Shown in pieces: positions 54,502 through 62,181 of a DNA stretch of 64,000 nucleotides. The translations under genes were made by a program, and so were the position numbers. The notes under the pieces are model-generated. The model saw only the letters and a list, made by a program, of their open reading frames with translations, made no database searches and was not told the DNA's origin. Each line of letters starts with the position of its first letter. Position 1 is the first letter of the stretch. The stretch lies in assembly GCA_023634235.1 (NCBI GenBank), contig JAMKCF010000002.1, positions 2,505,001-2,569,000 of the forward strand. The letters are read 5' to 3'. Origin of the DNA: Pisaster brevispinus. Taxonomy: Eukaryota > Echinodermata > Asteroidea > Forcipulatida > Asteriidae.

Positions 54502-57500
54502 ACAAAGATCTCTCTCTCAACCAAATTATATTAAGTCCGATAGAAATCTCTGAAACCATAGGCGGAATTTTCTCCCCACTCGATCGGTTTCCTTGCAAAC
54601 TCGACCCAGTAAAATTCAGGTCATACCGCCCTTAATCAGTTGATTAGTATGCCATGGGTAACGGCAGCTTCAAGTCATGAATCAGAGTATCAAATCAACA
54701 CACTAACCACACTCTTTTTCGTATATTAGCCCGGGGCTTTGGCTTCCGTTCATGAACTGATCAGCGTGCGATGCTGTGGAATTCCTCTGGAGCGAGCGAG
54801 CGTTTGACGGATTCGGGTTTTTGTTTTGTTTTTGTGTAGTACTTGTAAGTGCTATATGTTTCAGACGAGAATTAGGTTTCGATCAAGAAATGACGAAGCT
54901 TTTAGACAGGGAAGTTTAATCTAAATAAATGGGCAAGGTTACATTGTTAGGGGGGGGGGGGTGGGACTGTCGTCATGATCGTAGCAGGACTGAGGCTCTA
55001 CATGGAATTATGAATTCTCACCCAGCTTCCTGCATCATGACTGCACTGGCTGTATCTGACACATTGATCTACATAACTGTATGATCAGATCTGATATGGC
55101 CAGTGTGCGCAACGAGCAAGGTTACGTTGTTCAAGAGGGACTGTCGTCACGATCTTGGCAGGCCTCTGCCTCTACATGGAATCGTGAATTTCTCACCCAG
55201 ATCACGCGTGCGCTGGCCGTTATCAGATCCATAGAGCTAGATGTAGTTCCACGATCTGGGCCCAATTTCATAAAGGCCTGTAGGCACAAAAACTTGCTAA
55301 GCACAGACAAATCTTGCTTAGCAGAAACAGGTTACCAGCCAACATTCCATAAAGTTTACATTGTTGCTGCTGGTGCCCCGCTCTTTTCTTGCTAAGTAAA
55401 GAAATTTGGTAAGCAGAATTTTCTGCTTAACAGCTTTATGAAATTGGGCCCAGGTTCCAATTTCATGGCTCTGCTTACTGTAAGCAAAGAATCTGCGCTT
55501 ACAGTTGCAAGCAATTCATATAGCTCTATGATCAAACCTGTAACGGCCAGTGCGCGCATGCGCGCTGTAACTGCGAGATAGTTCATAATACAGCCCCAGG
55601 CCTGCTGTTATCAAGACAACAGTACTCCTTTAAAGTAACAGACACTGTCACCCAAATATCAGAGCAGTGTTGGTACACACCTTTACATTCTGTATTAAAA
55701 ATGTTAAAGGCATAGGCCTATCTGAACCTGGCACCAACTGCATAAATTCTACAAATATACTGGCTCAGTTATTAACACCCCATATATAGGTTCTACCTTG
55801 TGATTGCTTTAGAGTGCGTCACAGGATGTGTCTTCGTTTTAATTGGAAGCCATAAGTGCGCGAGGAACTATACCCATAGCAACCAATGTAGTATACTATT
55901 GTAAGAGATGGCAAACACCCATTAACAATTCTGAATGAATGTGTATGACAAAATGGTACCAAGCTTTGCCCATCTGGAGGTTGCCACCAAAAAGAAACAC
56001 CCCAAAAAACTGTCACAGTATTTTCACAAGAAGATTGAAGCATCCACGTTTAGTGAGGTGAGCCATGTGATGTCATGGATGTAGCAAATCGTCTCTAGTC
56101 TGGGGAAATCCACTTTGACTGTACACTTGCGACCAAACAAGTCACTGTACCAGACAGTTTTCAAAAAATCTAACTCGCAAACGGCCTATCGGATCGATGC
56201 TGACTTCACTACCTCAAAGCCAAGCATGCTACTGTCACTTTAAAGACAGGATCATAGATCAGTGAGAAGCACTGCAGCTGTTCACAGTAATAAACTATTT
56301 TGAGAAAGGATTCCCTTCGAAGTAATATGGTTTGGAAAATTGTCCGCCTCAAAACAGCGTTCCTCAGATTTCTGAGGGTTGGTGTGCGTTCGCGAATGCT
56401 GCGGCCAGAGATGCGGGTTGGTACCCGCTGTCACCTCGCTAAACGTGGATGGATTCGATGTTCTTGTGAAATTAATACAGTGACAGTTTTGTTGCTGTTT
56501 TGTCAAAAAGATGACACTGTATTCAGCTGAAACTTTCACATGATACTTTCATTGTATCTTTCTGGATAATTTTGCCTATAAATAAGCTTTTTGTTGACAA
56601 AAACCAATCTATGACCCTAACTTCAAGTCATCCACAACTCACCTCAATATTATATTTGGTAGTGAAGTCGAGGTCTATGTACATTTGTTGCATTAGAAGC
56701 ATCATTTCTGCATCTTCCCATTGCCAATTGTCAAATACTGGTTTCCTTAAGTATTCCCTGACGTCATCCGTTAACTGTACATGCCTGTAGGTCAAAGGTC
56801 AAAGATCAAAGGTTAGAATTTCCAGTTCGAATGGGAGGTTTAAAAAAAAAGTCGACAGGGATGATTAATTCAACCAATTGTAGGATATATCGGTTACACG
56901 TGAAGGTTTTCCCTTTGTGGGGCCATTCATAATAATAAATGTTACAAATTTTGTTCTTTTTTCAAAACTCATGATGCATTTGAGATAACATCCGAGTAGA
57001 TCATTTCCTGTTTGATTAGAGGATAGAACTGTAGGAATAAACAAACTGAACAAGACTGTATTCTGGCATCCACTACGAGGACATTTTGTACTGCTAGCGT
57101 GTGGAACGCGCAGTTTGATGAATAGTACAAAAATACCTGATTTTTGAAGTAGGCTACGGTTTGACAAATGAATGCTGCATGACCTACATTCCTCTGATCA
57201 AACGACAAGGATCTTCTTTTGTGTTATATCGTCGCGTGGGTGCGAAAACGTTGTATCTCAATTTTGCTAAAGCGCAGCAAAATGATTCAAGCAAAAACAT
57301 ATCACGGCGTGTACTTTTTGTGTGTGTACATCCGGGCTATTTTAAGCAAGATACGACGTTCTGACATTAAACTGTGCGTAACGCACAAAAGTGCTATTTT
57401 AGTAGATACAATATTTTTGCACTGACACGACGATATGATGTTCAATTGACACACCACACTAAACAACTTGTGAAAACTTCATTAAATTCCATGATCAGCT

Positions 57501-60500
57501 TTAAGAGAAGACAAGTTTGGTTTTTTTTTTTGCAATTTTATGTTGGGCTTATTTTGGTTGTGGCAATCATTATAAGCAACAGGGATTTTGGAGGACCTCA
57601 ATGCCACTATTTTTTCTTGACTTGTCAGTGTATCAGACAAAATATTTCTCTGCAAGACTTGTGTGTGGGTATGAATTCAAAACCATGATTTCAGATTGAA
57701 AACAATACTTTTTAAGTTTGTTTCCATTTTTATTTTTTTAAAGTTTTGATCAACAATCCTGTACCTACTCTTTTTAAAATTAATATCAACAGATGGTGTC
57801 CACCTGGAACACTTAAGGTTCCCGATTGGAACACATCGTGTTCCCAACGGAACACCAGGAACACCTCAGATGGAACTAGCACATTCGACATTGGTTTGTT
57901 TAGCTCATGATTCATTTAGTAGATGTTAATTTTGCAGCGTTTTTTTCCTTCTTCATGATTCATTGCTTAACAACCACGAAAATGATGACAAATGTTAAAA
58001 AGTACACCCTGCAATGAAATGAATCTATGCAAGAACAAAACAGGGGGAAAAAAAGAAAAAAAAGACTGGGATTTTTTTTTTCTTGTAAAGAGTTCGAACG
58101 TTTCCTCAGAAAAAGGGCACTTCCATTAGGAAATGAAAAACGCCTATGGGTCGGCTTCGCTGGGTATCAAGGTAAATAGCACGAGTAGTGAAGGCAATTA
58201 TCCCTCGCGCATCAGTCATGAATTGCACAAATCTACATTTCCAGCATCCAACAAGACCTTTGACGTACATAAAAAAAAGGACTCAAAAGGTGAATCTGAT
58301 TGTCTTGAGACTGACATAAAAAAAACAGAGCGCGGATGACGAGAAACAAAACAAGAGAGTTAACACTTTGCTACCGTCACATCAGCAGTTTTTCAAATGG
58401 TTGAATTTTGTGTTTAAGTACCTGATACTGCCCAGAAGTAGGTCAACATGTAAATGGGCTTTCTGTACATTAGTTTTATAAACCCCAAATTTCAATTTAT
58501 AAAAAAAAACAGGCTGTAACTTTTTCCCCAGTTTTTGACGGAAATTTGAGCTTTCACACAGAAAAGACAACAAGTGAATGCAATCAATTTATTTTCAGCG
58601 AAAGCTTGCATGTCCATTCACATGTTCAAACGCTTTTGGGTGGTTTCAGATACTGAAACAACAATCGGGAAAAAATGCTGACCTCACCGACACCAAGTGG
58701 TCCCCGTGCTTTTCTTGTCAGTTGCACATTTTGAAAGTTGACCAGTAATTCGTAAAAAAAGAAGGAAAAAAAAAAAAAAAGGAATCTAATGTAAGGTTTG
58801 TGGTAACACTATGTACACAAATTATGTTTCTGATGTAACAACTTGATGTTTTGATCAGTATGCTCTGATGTGAAGGTTGTATTGCTTACCTTACTGCTTA
58901 CCTTATCTAAGTATGCTAAAGCAATGTAATGTACATGTGGCTGTCATTATAATTCTTATTATATATTTCTGACCATGAAACCAAGGATGCCTCATAAGTG
59001 AACTTGACCACTGTAGCTCGCAAACCCGAGGAAACCTGTTAACAAGGATGCCTACTATGTCAACCCAAAACACAGGGGTTAACCCCTACTCTTTCATGAT
59101 AAGTGTTCTGGGTTCTTTTTACATGCATTACCAATCCTAGTGCATGGGACATATGGCTTTGTGTCCCATCCAAAGGCCAAAGCAATTATGGTAAAGTATC
59201 TTGCTCAAGGACACAAGTGCCCAATCGGGACTCGAACCCACACTCTGCTGATCAGAGATGCCACAACTTGAGTCCAGTGCTCTGAGCCGCTCGGCCAAGA
59301 CACAACAAACACTTTGCAAAATTATACTTTCGCCCATAAACTACTTTGACTGAGCATCTTTTCCACGCTAAGCAGATTTGCGTATTGATGTTAAATCCTT
59401 AAGCAGTGCTAATCACATGAATTCTTACTTTATTTTGTTGAACTTCTCTAGGACTCTTCTTTGTTCTTCCTCTGATTTCCTCAGTCTCCTCCGGAAGAAG
59501 GGAAGTCTGCTCTGTGATTCAGCAACCACTTCTTTGAAGAGACCGAGCCAGCTCAGATGTTCTACGCTCTAGAAAGGAGAACAAATAAATCAATAAATAC
59601 ACAACACCGTTCAGGTCTAAACCAAGGGGTGTGATTTTGCGTAACGCTCTGCCATTTTTAAAAACTGGCACCAATTTCCCCGGGAAATATCTCCGCCTAG
59701 ATTATGGTCATCTTTGAGAAAAATGTACCCCATAGCTCAGTACAATACTGAGAAGACAGGAAGAGAATACAAAACTAGAGGGAAAACTATAAAAAGTGTT
59801 TTGGGGCTAGGGACTTCCCAAAGTCTACAGGGTGAAGTTCCCTGAACCTTTAGGGTGTTAAACGGTAGTGGGTCTGGGTCTCCCCTTGGTCTAGAGGATG
59901 ACGTCTGCTGAACCTCCTGGGTGTTACATTTCAGAGAATTTACAGACTCTCTACATCACCACACATAAAGAACTAGGATAGTGGGCCTGGGTCTCCCCTT
60001 GGTCTAGAGGATGACGTCTGCTGAACCTCCTGGGTGTTACATTTCAGAGAATTCACAGACTCTCTACATCACCACACATAAAGGACTAGGATAGTGGGTC
60101 TGGGTCTCCCCTTGGTCTAGAGGATGACGCCCGCTGAACATCCTGGGTGTTACATTTCAAGGGATTTATAGACTCTTTACATTAACACAAATAACTAGGG
60201 TCATTAGCCAAACATATTTAAAATGTGCATAGTTTCATTTTCTCTTTCTGGCAGTCTAGTAAAATTTCAACATGCGTGACAGAAATTTGTTAAAATTATA
60301 CAAACACAAGATATCTTTAGGCACAGAGACACTGATGCCTCATTTGTAATGGCTGTCTGCCTTGATTGCTAAACATCTACTGACAGGGTAAACTCACTTC
60401 CAGCTTCTCTTTAAAGTGTTCAACTTTGTGTTTCATCTCGTAGACAACACCGGGCGTCTCGCCGCTATCGACGATGATTTTCTTTTCTAAAACTTCTAAC
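33288..60500 (-). CDS. PDE9A: PDE9A-like cGMP phosphodiesterase, 3' ten exons (5' end outside window)
   Basis: Exons on the minus strand: 60500-60398, 59568-59429, 56784-56643, 53285-53190, 39459-39337, 38835-38743, 37958-37788, 36444-36340, 34894-34748 and 33566-33288. All junctions are GT/AG and in phase, giving about 465 residues. The catalytic domain is complete: FHNFKHCF (catalytic His), [12 protein letters not shown] (metal-binding His/Asp), [26 protein letters not shown] (metal Asp) and SSQTGFIRF (the invariant nucleotide-binding Gln). LPVAPFMDR and [20 protein letters not shown] closely match vertebrate PDE9A. By family it hydrolyses cGMP to GMP in the cytosol with bound divalent metals. 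An N-terminal helical region (LEVLEKK...[10 protein letters not shown]) resembles the LAVLEKRVE segment of human PDE9A, placing this start near residue 200 of 593. The first exons lie beyond 64,000. The C-terminal tail is Lys/Asn-rich and lineage-specific. Confidence 0.93.
33600..33880. repeat. AGGCATACCAATC / AGAGTGGAGGAT repeats in PDE9A-like intron
   Basis: Two tandem units (about 33,690-33,775 and 33,800-33,875) share GGCATACCAATCTT, a GTCCAAACATTT-like phrase, and AGAGTGGAGGAT. A related pair lies at 52,868-53,045 in another intron of the same gene. Confidence 0.6.
33917..34128. mobile_element. MITE, GGGCCCAATTTCAT family (copy 6)
   Basis: Left GTCCAATTTCATAATAGCTG (diverged terminus), right ACAGCTTTATGAAATTGGGC. 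Interior CAGAAAATGATGCTTAGCAA. In the last PDE9A-like intron, directly before the hAT-like element. Confidence 0.75.
34161..34670. mobile_element. Non-autonomous hAT-like element with 8-bp target duplication
   Basis: Terminal inverted repeats CATAGAGTTATATCGGAGCT (left) and AGTTCCTATATATAACTCTATG-type right end extend about 30 bp, including CTAGAGGGCGC / GCCCCCTCTAG. The 8-bp GAATGCAC is present immediately on both sides (34,153-34,160 and 34,671-34,678), which is diagnostic of hAT-type insertion. No transposase. Inserted 70 bp from the neighbouring PDE9A-like exon. Confidence 0.88.
34748..34894 (-). CDS. PDE9A: PDE9A-like exon: LPVAPFMDR and invariant Gln
   Basis: Acceptor TTTGTTACAG|AGTGAC, donor CTAGAT|GTAAGT; 49 codons, phase 0. 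Carries [20 protein letters not shown] then [18 protein letters not shown]. The Gln before TGF is the purine-binding glutamine common to all class I phosphodiesterases. Confidence 0.95.
35640..35830. repeat. Chimeric MITE fragment with GGTGTTACCGCAA end
   Basis: AGTTCTTTTCAGAAC and ACACATGGTGTTACCGCAAC match parts of the foldback at 246-395. Between them sit two AGTAGTCTCCC phrases and GATTTTCCAAAATCTACTCC. Probably a longer or different subfamily of the same element. Confidence 0.5.
36140..36228 (-). repeat. tRNA-like SINE head
   Basis: Minus strand TCGTGGCGCATCAAACTGAA then ATGGGTTCGAATCCCG. It has the A/B-box layout of the family A head, without the body. In a PDE9A-like intron. Confidence 0.5.
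36340..36444 (-). CDS. PDE9A: PDE9A-like exon: second metal-site Asp (ADISNEARP)
   Basis: Acceptor TTTGTTGTAG|CTGATG, donor AACCAG|GTAAGA; 35 codons. [20 protein letters not shown] then [12 protein letters not shown]. The Asp of ADIS is the conserved metal ligand on the far side of the active site. Confidence 0.95.
37020..37262. repeat. Dispersed repeat shared with 56,400-56,620
   Basis: GGTTGGTACCCGCTGTCA, CTGTATTCAGCTG, ACTTTCACAT and TTGACAAAAATCAATCTA occur in the same order in both places over about 220 bp. Ends not defined. Confidence 0.65.
37268..37682. mobile_element. Element with GGGCTTGAA / TTCGAGCTT ends (copy 2)
   Basis: Same plan as 21,118-21,475: GGTCCGAGGCCAGTGGATTT, CGGGCCAGTAAACTTACG, TTCTGGTCCAATAAAAATTT and CCCAAATTCGAGCTTTGG. 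About 415 bp. Confidence 0.65.
37788..37958 (-). CDS. PDE9A: PDE9A-like exon: ILATDMAKH segment
   Basis: Acceptor CTTCTCGCAG|CCTCAC, donor AGCCTG|GTAACT; 57 codons. [20 protein letters not shown], then [17 protein letters not shown] and DYSNKDH. The TDMAKH helix lies over the metal site in the family fold. Confidence 0.95.
38010..38520 (+). repeat. Tandem array made from a SINE fragment (~118 bp unit)
   Basis: Three-plus units of GTGGATTTGAATCCCTCTCA (degenerate B-box), CATGGTGTTTATAGCCTCTG, AACCATAATTGCTTCTCTTC and CAGGTGTATAAATGGAGATC, followed by ACCAAGGCTGTGGTAAGTA. The blocks resemble SINE family B's head-to-body region, so a SINE piece has been amplified head-to-tail. Confidence 0.75.
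38743..38835 (-). CDS. PDE9A: PDE9A-like exon: [20 protein letters not shown]
   Basis: Acceptor AATCTGACAG|GTAAAT, donor GAAAAG|GTAAGA; 31 codons, phase 0. Only a few residues differ from vertebrate PDE9A, the most conserved exon in the window. The ENHH pair shapes the catalytic pocket. Confidence 0.96.
39337..39459 (-). CDS. PDE9A: PDE9A-like exon: HD metal-binding motif
   Basis: Acceptor CCTTTTGCAG|ATGTAC, donor TACCAA|GTAAGT; 41 codons. [16 protein letters not shown] then [15 protein letters not shown], in which His-Asp are ligands of the two catalytic metals. Confidence 0.96.
39594..39965 (+). pseudogene. Decayed non-LTR reverse transcriptase C-terminus
   Basis: The plus-strand frame reads [20 protein letters not shown], a little further [20 protein letters not shown], and after a stop SWPNI. 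The C-x-C-G followed by a late AxxCA..W pattern is typical of the end of RTE/jockey-type retrotransposon polymerases. In-frame stops and the absence of upstream motifs show it is dead. Lies in the 13.7-kb PDE9A-like intron. Confidence 0.45.
39966..42012. other. PDE9A-like intron; no gene seen
   Basis: Inside the 13.7-kb intron. Unlike most of the window this 2-kb stretch is not AT-rich and may be further remnants of the retroelement at 39.6 kb, but no motif can be supported. Contains a G10 run near 41,381. Confidence 0.35.
42014..42452 (+). mobile_element. Full-length SINE family A (copy 4)
   Basis: Plus strand: head TGTGGCCGAGCGGATAAGAG, B-box GGGCTCGAGTCCCGG, body CTTAAGCAGGACACTTAACC and GGATGGGACGTAAAGG, tail AAGCGCTATATAAGCAC then (ATT)n at 42,421-42,450. 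In the large PDE9A-like intron. Confidence 0.85.
42453..45175. other. PDE9A-like intron; no gene seen
   Basis: AT-rich with an A-rich tract (43,016-43,060). Short repeated phrases link 43,410-43,470 with 43,790-43,850 (AATTTACACCATTTT / CCATTTTTAACGTGAGG in opposite orientation), suggesting an inverted-repeat element of about 430 bp. Otherwise nothing supported. Confidence 0.4.
45176..45725 (+). repeat. G-rich minisatellite (GGGGTAGGGG-type)
   Basis: 550 bp of degenerate purine-rich units (GGTGGAAGTAGGGGTAG; GATGTAGGGGTAGGGGGTGG). Two larger sub-blocks share GAGAGAGTAGGGGTATTGAG-like and GACTTAGGGTGGAGTATGGG-like phrases. Frequent GGG/GGGG runs make G-quadruplex formation likely. The Pro/Tyr/Leu-rich minus-strand frames are by-products. 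Confidence 0.9.
45726..48485. other. PDE9A-like intron; no gene seen
   Basis: No domain or exon pair was recognised. A (GT)n run lies at 46,919-46,934. The 46.7-47.9 kb segment is less AT-rich and could hold a regulatory region or an alternative first exon, but nothing in the sequence proves it. Confidence 0.35.
48490..49395 (+). repeat. ~120-bp tandem array with ACCAGTTTCAACTGGT core
   Basis: About eight units. Each has (A/T)TTTGCTGTC, GGCAGGTCTAACTAGTACCA, ACTGGTCTAAACCAGTTTCA, ACTGGT and GAACATGTAA. The TTTGCTG landmarks lie near 48,510, 48,632, 48,753, 48,877, 48,943, 49,060, 49,180 and 49,309. Two units near 48,943-49,140 are almost identical; one (48,877-48,943) is about half length. 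Each unit contains its own ACTGGT/ACCAGT inverted repeats. Confidence 0.92.
49885..49962 (-). repeat. tRNA-like SINE head (best copy of GATAGCTCAGTTG type)
   Basis: Minus strand GGGCTAGATAGCTCAGTTGG, TAGAACACCGGCACGTTAAT, then GAGGCCGGAGGTTCAGGTCC. Clear A- and B-boxes and a partial cloverleaf, but the acceptor stem does not close. Followed by AACAAAGATAAATTGAC-type sequence that also follows the copies near 17.6 kb. Confidence 0.6.
50372..50564. mobile_element. MITE, GGGCCCAATTTCAT family (copy 7)
   Basis: GGACCCAATTTCATAGAGCT at the left, CTATGAAATTGGGCCC at the right. Interior AAGGTTACCAGCCAAACTAC and CATGTCACGTGTACAATTTG identical to copy 3, suggesting recent spread. Confidence 0.85.
50935..51662 (+). 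mobile_element. 5'-truncated CR1-like LINE with ATT-rich tail
   Basis: 728 bp containing the end of a LINE polymerase frame, a 3' UTR, and the tail GGGGCGCAATATAAATTTTA plus (ATT)n. AAAAAC flanks both sides (50,929-50,934 and 51,663-51,668) as a 6-bp target duplication. The intact frame suggests a young insertion. Confidence 0.85.
50936..51352 (+). CDS. LINE reverse transcriptase, C-terminal fragment
   Basis: Open frame ending at 51,352. It encodes [15 protein letters not shown], then [36 protein letters not shown] and [16 protein letters not shown]. These are the hallmark post-polymerase (C-terminal) motifs of CR1/jockey-type non-LTR retrotransposons. The endonuclease and catalytic palm (FADD region) are missing because of 5' truncation, so it is inactive. 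The apparent frame extends upstream to 50,837 into the foldback by chance; those residues are not LINE. Confidence 0.9.
   Translation, partial: SQIAKLQRVQNAAARIVTNTHQFEHITPIIRQLHWLPVSYRINFKILLLTFKALHGLSPKYLQDLVSIRKVSSYKLRSGNNGIFLEYPSGKMLTTFGDRAFSVAAPKLWNALPFHIRSEQKLISFKCNIKTHLFKTAF
51678..52850. other. PDE9A-like intron; no gene seen
   Basis: Moderately AT-rich. No repeats or exons recognised. Confidence 0.4.
52868..53048. repeat. Tandem AGAGTCCAAACA...TGGGTGTTGAG units
   Basis: Two units about 125 bp apart: AGAGTCCAAACAATTGGGTG / AGAGTCCAAACATTTGGGGT, each followed by GAGTTAC and a GTGGAGTATTTT- or GCGGAATATTTT-like phrase. Related to the array at 33,600-33,880. Confidence 0.6.
53190..53285 (-). 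CDS. PDE9A: PDE9A-like exon: catalytic His (FHNFKHCF)
   Basis: Acceptor TTCCCTACAG|ATGCCA, donor CAAATG|GTAAGA; 32 codons. [20 protein letters not shown] then [12 protein letters not shown]. The first His of HNFKH is the general acid in this family. Followed by the 13.7-kb intron. Confidence 0.95.
53369..53735. repeat. Head-to-head minisatellite hairpin (ACACCCCTATGTTCCG)
   Basis: The left arm (53,369-53,510) has about eight 16-20 bp units of ACACCCCTATGTTCCG. The right arm (53,610-53,735) has the same unit reversed (CGGAACATAGGGGTGT). A 100-bp unique spacer lies between. The outermost pair ACACCTCTATGTTC / GAACATAGAGGTGT matches across the whole element. Confidence 0.85.
53920..54115 (-). 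mobile_element. SINE family A (copy 5), 3' part missing
   Basis: CCTTTTCTCTTAACAATAAG, TGCACTGGGTTATTTTATG, GCTTTACGTCCCACCC and GTGTCAAGACCGGGACGGGA match the family A body and head on the minus strand. The ATT tail is absent. Confidence 0.7.
54464..54499 (+). repeat. Poly(A) tract, ~36 bp
   Basis: An uninterrupted A run. No retro-element body was recognised immediately upstream, so it may be a plain homopolymer. Confidence 0.8.
54915..55230 (+). repeat. ~195-bp direct duplication
   Basis: GCAAGGTTAC(A/G)TTGTT, GGGACTGTCGTCA(T/C)GATC, CTCTACATGGAAT and TCTCACCCAG occur in the same order from 54,922 and 55,117. A G13 run interrupts the first copy. Confidence 0.7.
55258..55451. mobile_element. 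MITE, GGGCCCAATTTCAT family (copy 8)
   Basis: Complete ends GGGCCCAATTTCATAAAGGC and CTTTATGAAATTGGGCCC. Interior AGCACAGACAAATCTTGCTT and GGTTACCAGCCAACATTCCA. Confidence 0.85.
55840..56200. repeat. Dispersed repeat shared with 61,670-61,920
   Basis: CAATTCTGAATGAATGTGTA, GGTACCAAGCTTTGCCCATC and TTCAAAAAATCTAACTC recur in the same order near 61,720-61,895. Runs directly into the repeat at 56,400. Confidence 0.6.
56400..56620. repeat. Dispersed repeat shared with 37,020-37,262
   Basis: GGTTGGTACCCGCTGTCACC, CACTGTATTCAGCTGAAACT and TTGACAAAAACCAATCTATG match the copy at 37.0 kb. Confidence 0.65.
56643..56784 (-). CDS. PDE9A: PDE9A-like exon: FDNWQWE helix region
   Basis: Acceptor TGACCTACAG|GCATGT (completes a Lys codon), donor ATTGAG|GTGAGT; 47 codons. 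[20 protein letters not shown] then [15 protein letters not shown]. Corresponds to the LRKPTFDVWLWEPNEM start of the vertebrate catalytic domain. Confidence 0.95.
56865..59080. other. PDE9A-like intron; no gene seen
   Basis: Contains GGAACAC repeats at 57,805-57,875, A/T homopolymer runs and, at 58,791, a GTAAGGTTTGTGGTAACACT end of the first foldback family. No exon supported. Confidence 0.4.
59085..59310 (-). mobile_element. SINE family A (copy 6), 3' truncated
   Basis: Minus-strand head TGTCTTGGCCGAGCGGCTCA, B-box GGGTTCGAGTCCCGATTG, body GCTCAAGGACACAAGTG (plus) and TTGTGTCCCATCCAAAGG. Lacks the ATT tail. Confidence 0.75.
59429..59568 (-). CDS. PDE9A: PDE9A-like exon: linker before catalytic domain
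   Basis: Acceptor CCTTTCTAG|AGCGTA, donor ATAAA|GTAAGA; 46 codons plus two bases. [20 protein letters not shown] then [18 protein letters not shown], a basic, helical, probably coiled stretch. Its leftover AA joins the next exon's G as Lys, confirming the join. Confidence 0.9.
59870..60200 (+). repeat. 113-bp tandem repeat, ~2.9 copies
   Basis: GGGTCTGGGTCTCCCCTTGG starts units at 59,870, 59,983 and 60,096 (113 bp each). The unit includes GAGGATGACGTCTGCTGAAC and TACAGACTCTCTACATCACC. In a PDE9A-like intron. Confidence 0.93.
60398..60500 (-). CDS. PDE9A: PDE9A-like exon: N-terminal coiled segment (first in window)
   Basis: Acceptor TTGGCAACAG|GTTAGA, donor CTGGAA|GTGAGT. One base completes a codon begun in an exon outside the window, then 34 codons: [20 protein letters not shown] and [14 protein letters not shown]. 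Resembles the helical dimerisation-linker region ahead of the catalytic domain. Confidence 0.85.
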
Positions 60501-60844
60501 CTGTTGCCAAGAAAGAGAAAAAGAGAGAAGGGTTACTTGACACGGACCGGTTGAGTCGGAGTATAAGACAGGCATTGCCAAAAAATGCTGGATGAGGAAT
60601 CGAGAAATAAAATATTGTTTCTTGTGGCAGCATTTCAGCATTGAAACTATTTTTTCCAGAAATGTTTGGGAAACTGAGATGATAGAATTAGAATGAGAAG
60701 CCATGGCCTTCAAAAAAATTGTTTCTTGTGCTGTTGTGTTCAATCCTTTAGACTCATGACTTCCTCTATGAACATGGGTAGACTGAAGGCACTATTTAAA
60801 ACAACTTGATGGCATCTTGTTCAATTTATAAAGAAACTAGTTAT

Positions 60845-60968
60845 TTGGTTGGGGTGTAGTAGGGACAGGGGTGTAGTAGGGATGTTGGGGATTGGGTGGG
60901 GTTGGGGGAGGTAGTAGGGATGGGTGGGGGGGGGGTAGTATGGACAGGGGAATGTAGTGGGTGTGACA
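60845..60968 (+). repeat. G-rich GGGGTGTAGTAGGGA repeats
   Basis: Units TGGGGTGTAGTAGGGACAGG, GTAGTAGGGAT and GGTGGGGGGGGGGTAGTATG. Similar in composition to 45,176-45,725. G-quadruplex potential. Confidence 0.8.
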
Positions 60969-61242
60969 TTGCCTTATTTTTTCTCAATCAGCATTTTGAG
61001 ACTACGTTGCCAAATAAAAAACTAAATCAAGTAGAACAAGGGCATCCAGACAGAAATTAAGTCATTTTGTTGACCAAATGTGATTATTTTCAGACTAAAT
61101 GTTGTTTTCCTTTAAGCACACTAAAATTCCAGTCAGCAAATAAGCCATTTGACAGTTTGGTCTGGTACAATGACTTGCTTAGTCACGTGTGACCACTAAA
61201 CTTTGAATTCCTCAGACTATATAGAGACAGTTGCTATAGTCA

Positions 61243-61605
61243 TGGCATGTCGTGGCCAAGCGGTCTGGTGCACCAGACTCAAGCTTTAGTGTTTTCTGAT
61301 CAGCAGAGTGTGGGTTCAAGTCCTTGTCTTAACACTTATGTTCCTGAGCAAGACACTTAACCGTGATTGCTTCGTCCTTCAGATGGGACATAAATGACAG
61401 AAAGACAAGCTGTGTTGTGCAATGCATGTCAAAAGAACCCAGCGCACTTATTTCTGTACAAGAAGGGGTTTGCCAATGTGTTTTCTGGTGTGGTTGGCTG
61501 CAGATTGCACCACCAGCACCTTGGGCCACAGCACCTTGCGCCACAGCACCTTGCGCCACAGCACCTTGTAAAATCTCACAAGGTGCAACATAAAATAGGT
61601 CTCAT
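61243..61605 (+). mobile_element. SINE family A (copy 7) with internal triplication
   Basis: Head GTCGTGGCCAAGCGGTCTGG, B-box GGGTTCAAGTCCTTG, body AAGACACTTAACCGTGATTG. CAGCACCTTG(G/C)GCCA is repeated three to four times at 61,512-61,570, a local expansion not seen in other copies. Confidence 0.75.
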
Positions 61606-61669
61606 ATTGATGACTTTGCAAACCTGTGTCGTTAAAAACAATGTAAATATCAGCGTCATGAGCACCAAT

Positions 61670-61925
61670 CTGTGACGGGTACCGGCTCTCCATCATTATG
61701 ACAGCAACCACCCATAAACAATTCTGAGTGAATGTGTATGGCACAACGGTACCACGCCTCGCCCATATGGAAGCTGCTCGACAAAGCCTGCCCCGAACCA
61801 TGAGACGAGCAACACTGTCTTCACTCGGGGAATCTCATGTTCACTTGTGACCAATCAAGACATTGTACCCGACGTTATTCAAAATCTAACTCACACATGG
61901 CTTGTTGGTTTTCACAAACCTTCCC
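61670..61925. repeat. Dispersed repeat shared with 55,840-56,200
   Basis: CAATTCTGAGTGAATGTGTA, CGGTACCACGCCTCGCCCAT and TTCAAAATCTAACTCACACA in the same order as the other copy. Confidence 0.6.
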
Positions 61926-62181
61926 AACCTTCAAAGAAAATGCCCTTACTCAATCAAGTACATGTACTGGCCTTAAAAGGTCACCATCAAATCAGACAAA
62001 GACTTTATCAGCTAGTTATTGACAAAACTGTTGAATATTAAGGGCTTGTATTTGTACAACTTCTCCAAAACCACTCTACAGCTTTTTGTATCTCCGTTAC
62101 ATTTGGTGCTCGATATGGGACATGGTGTACCCCCCCTTCTATTGCGCCTTCATTGTGCTCTAAGAATCTCAGGAATTTGGG

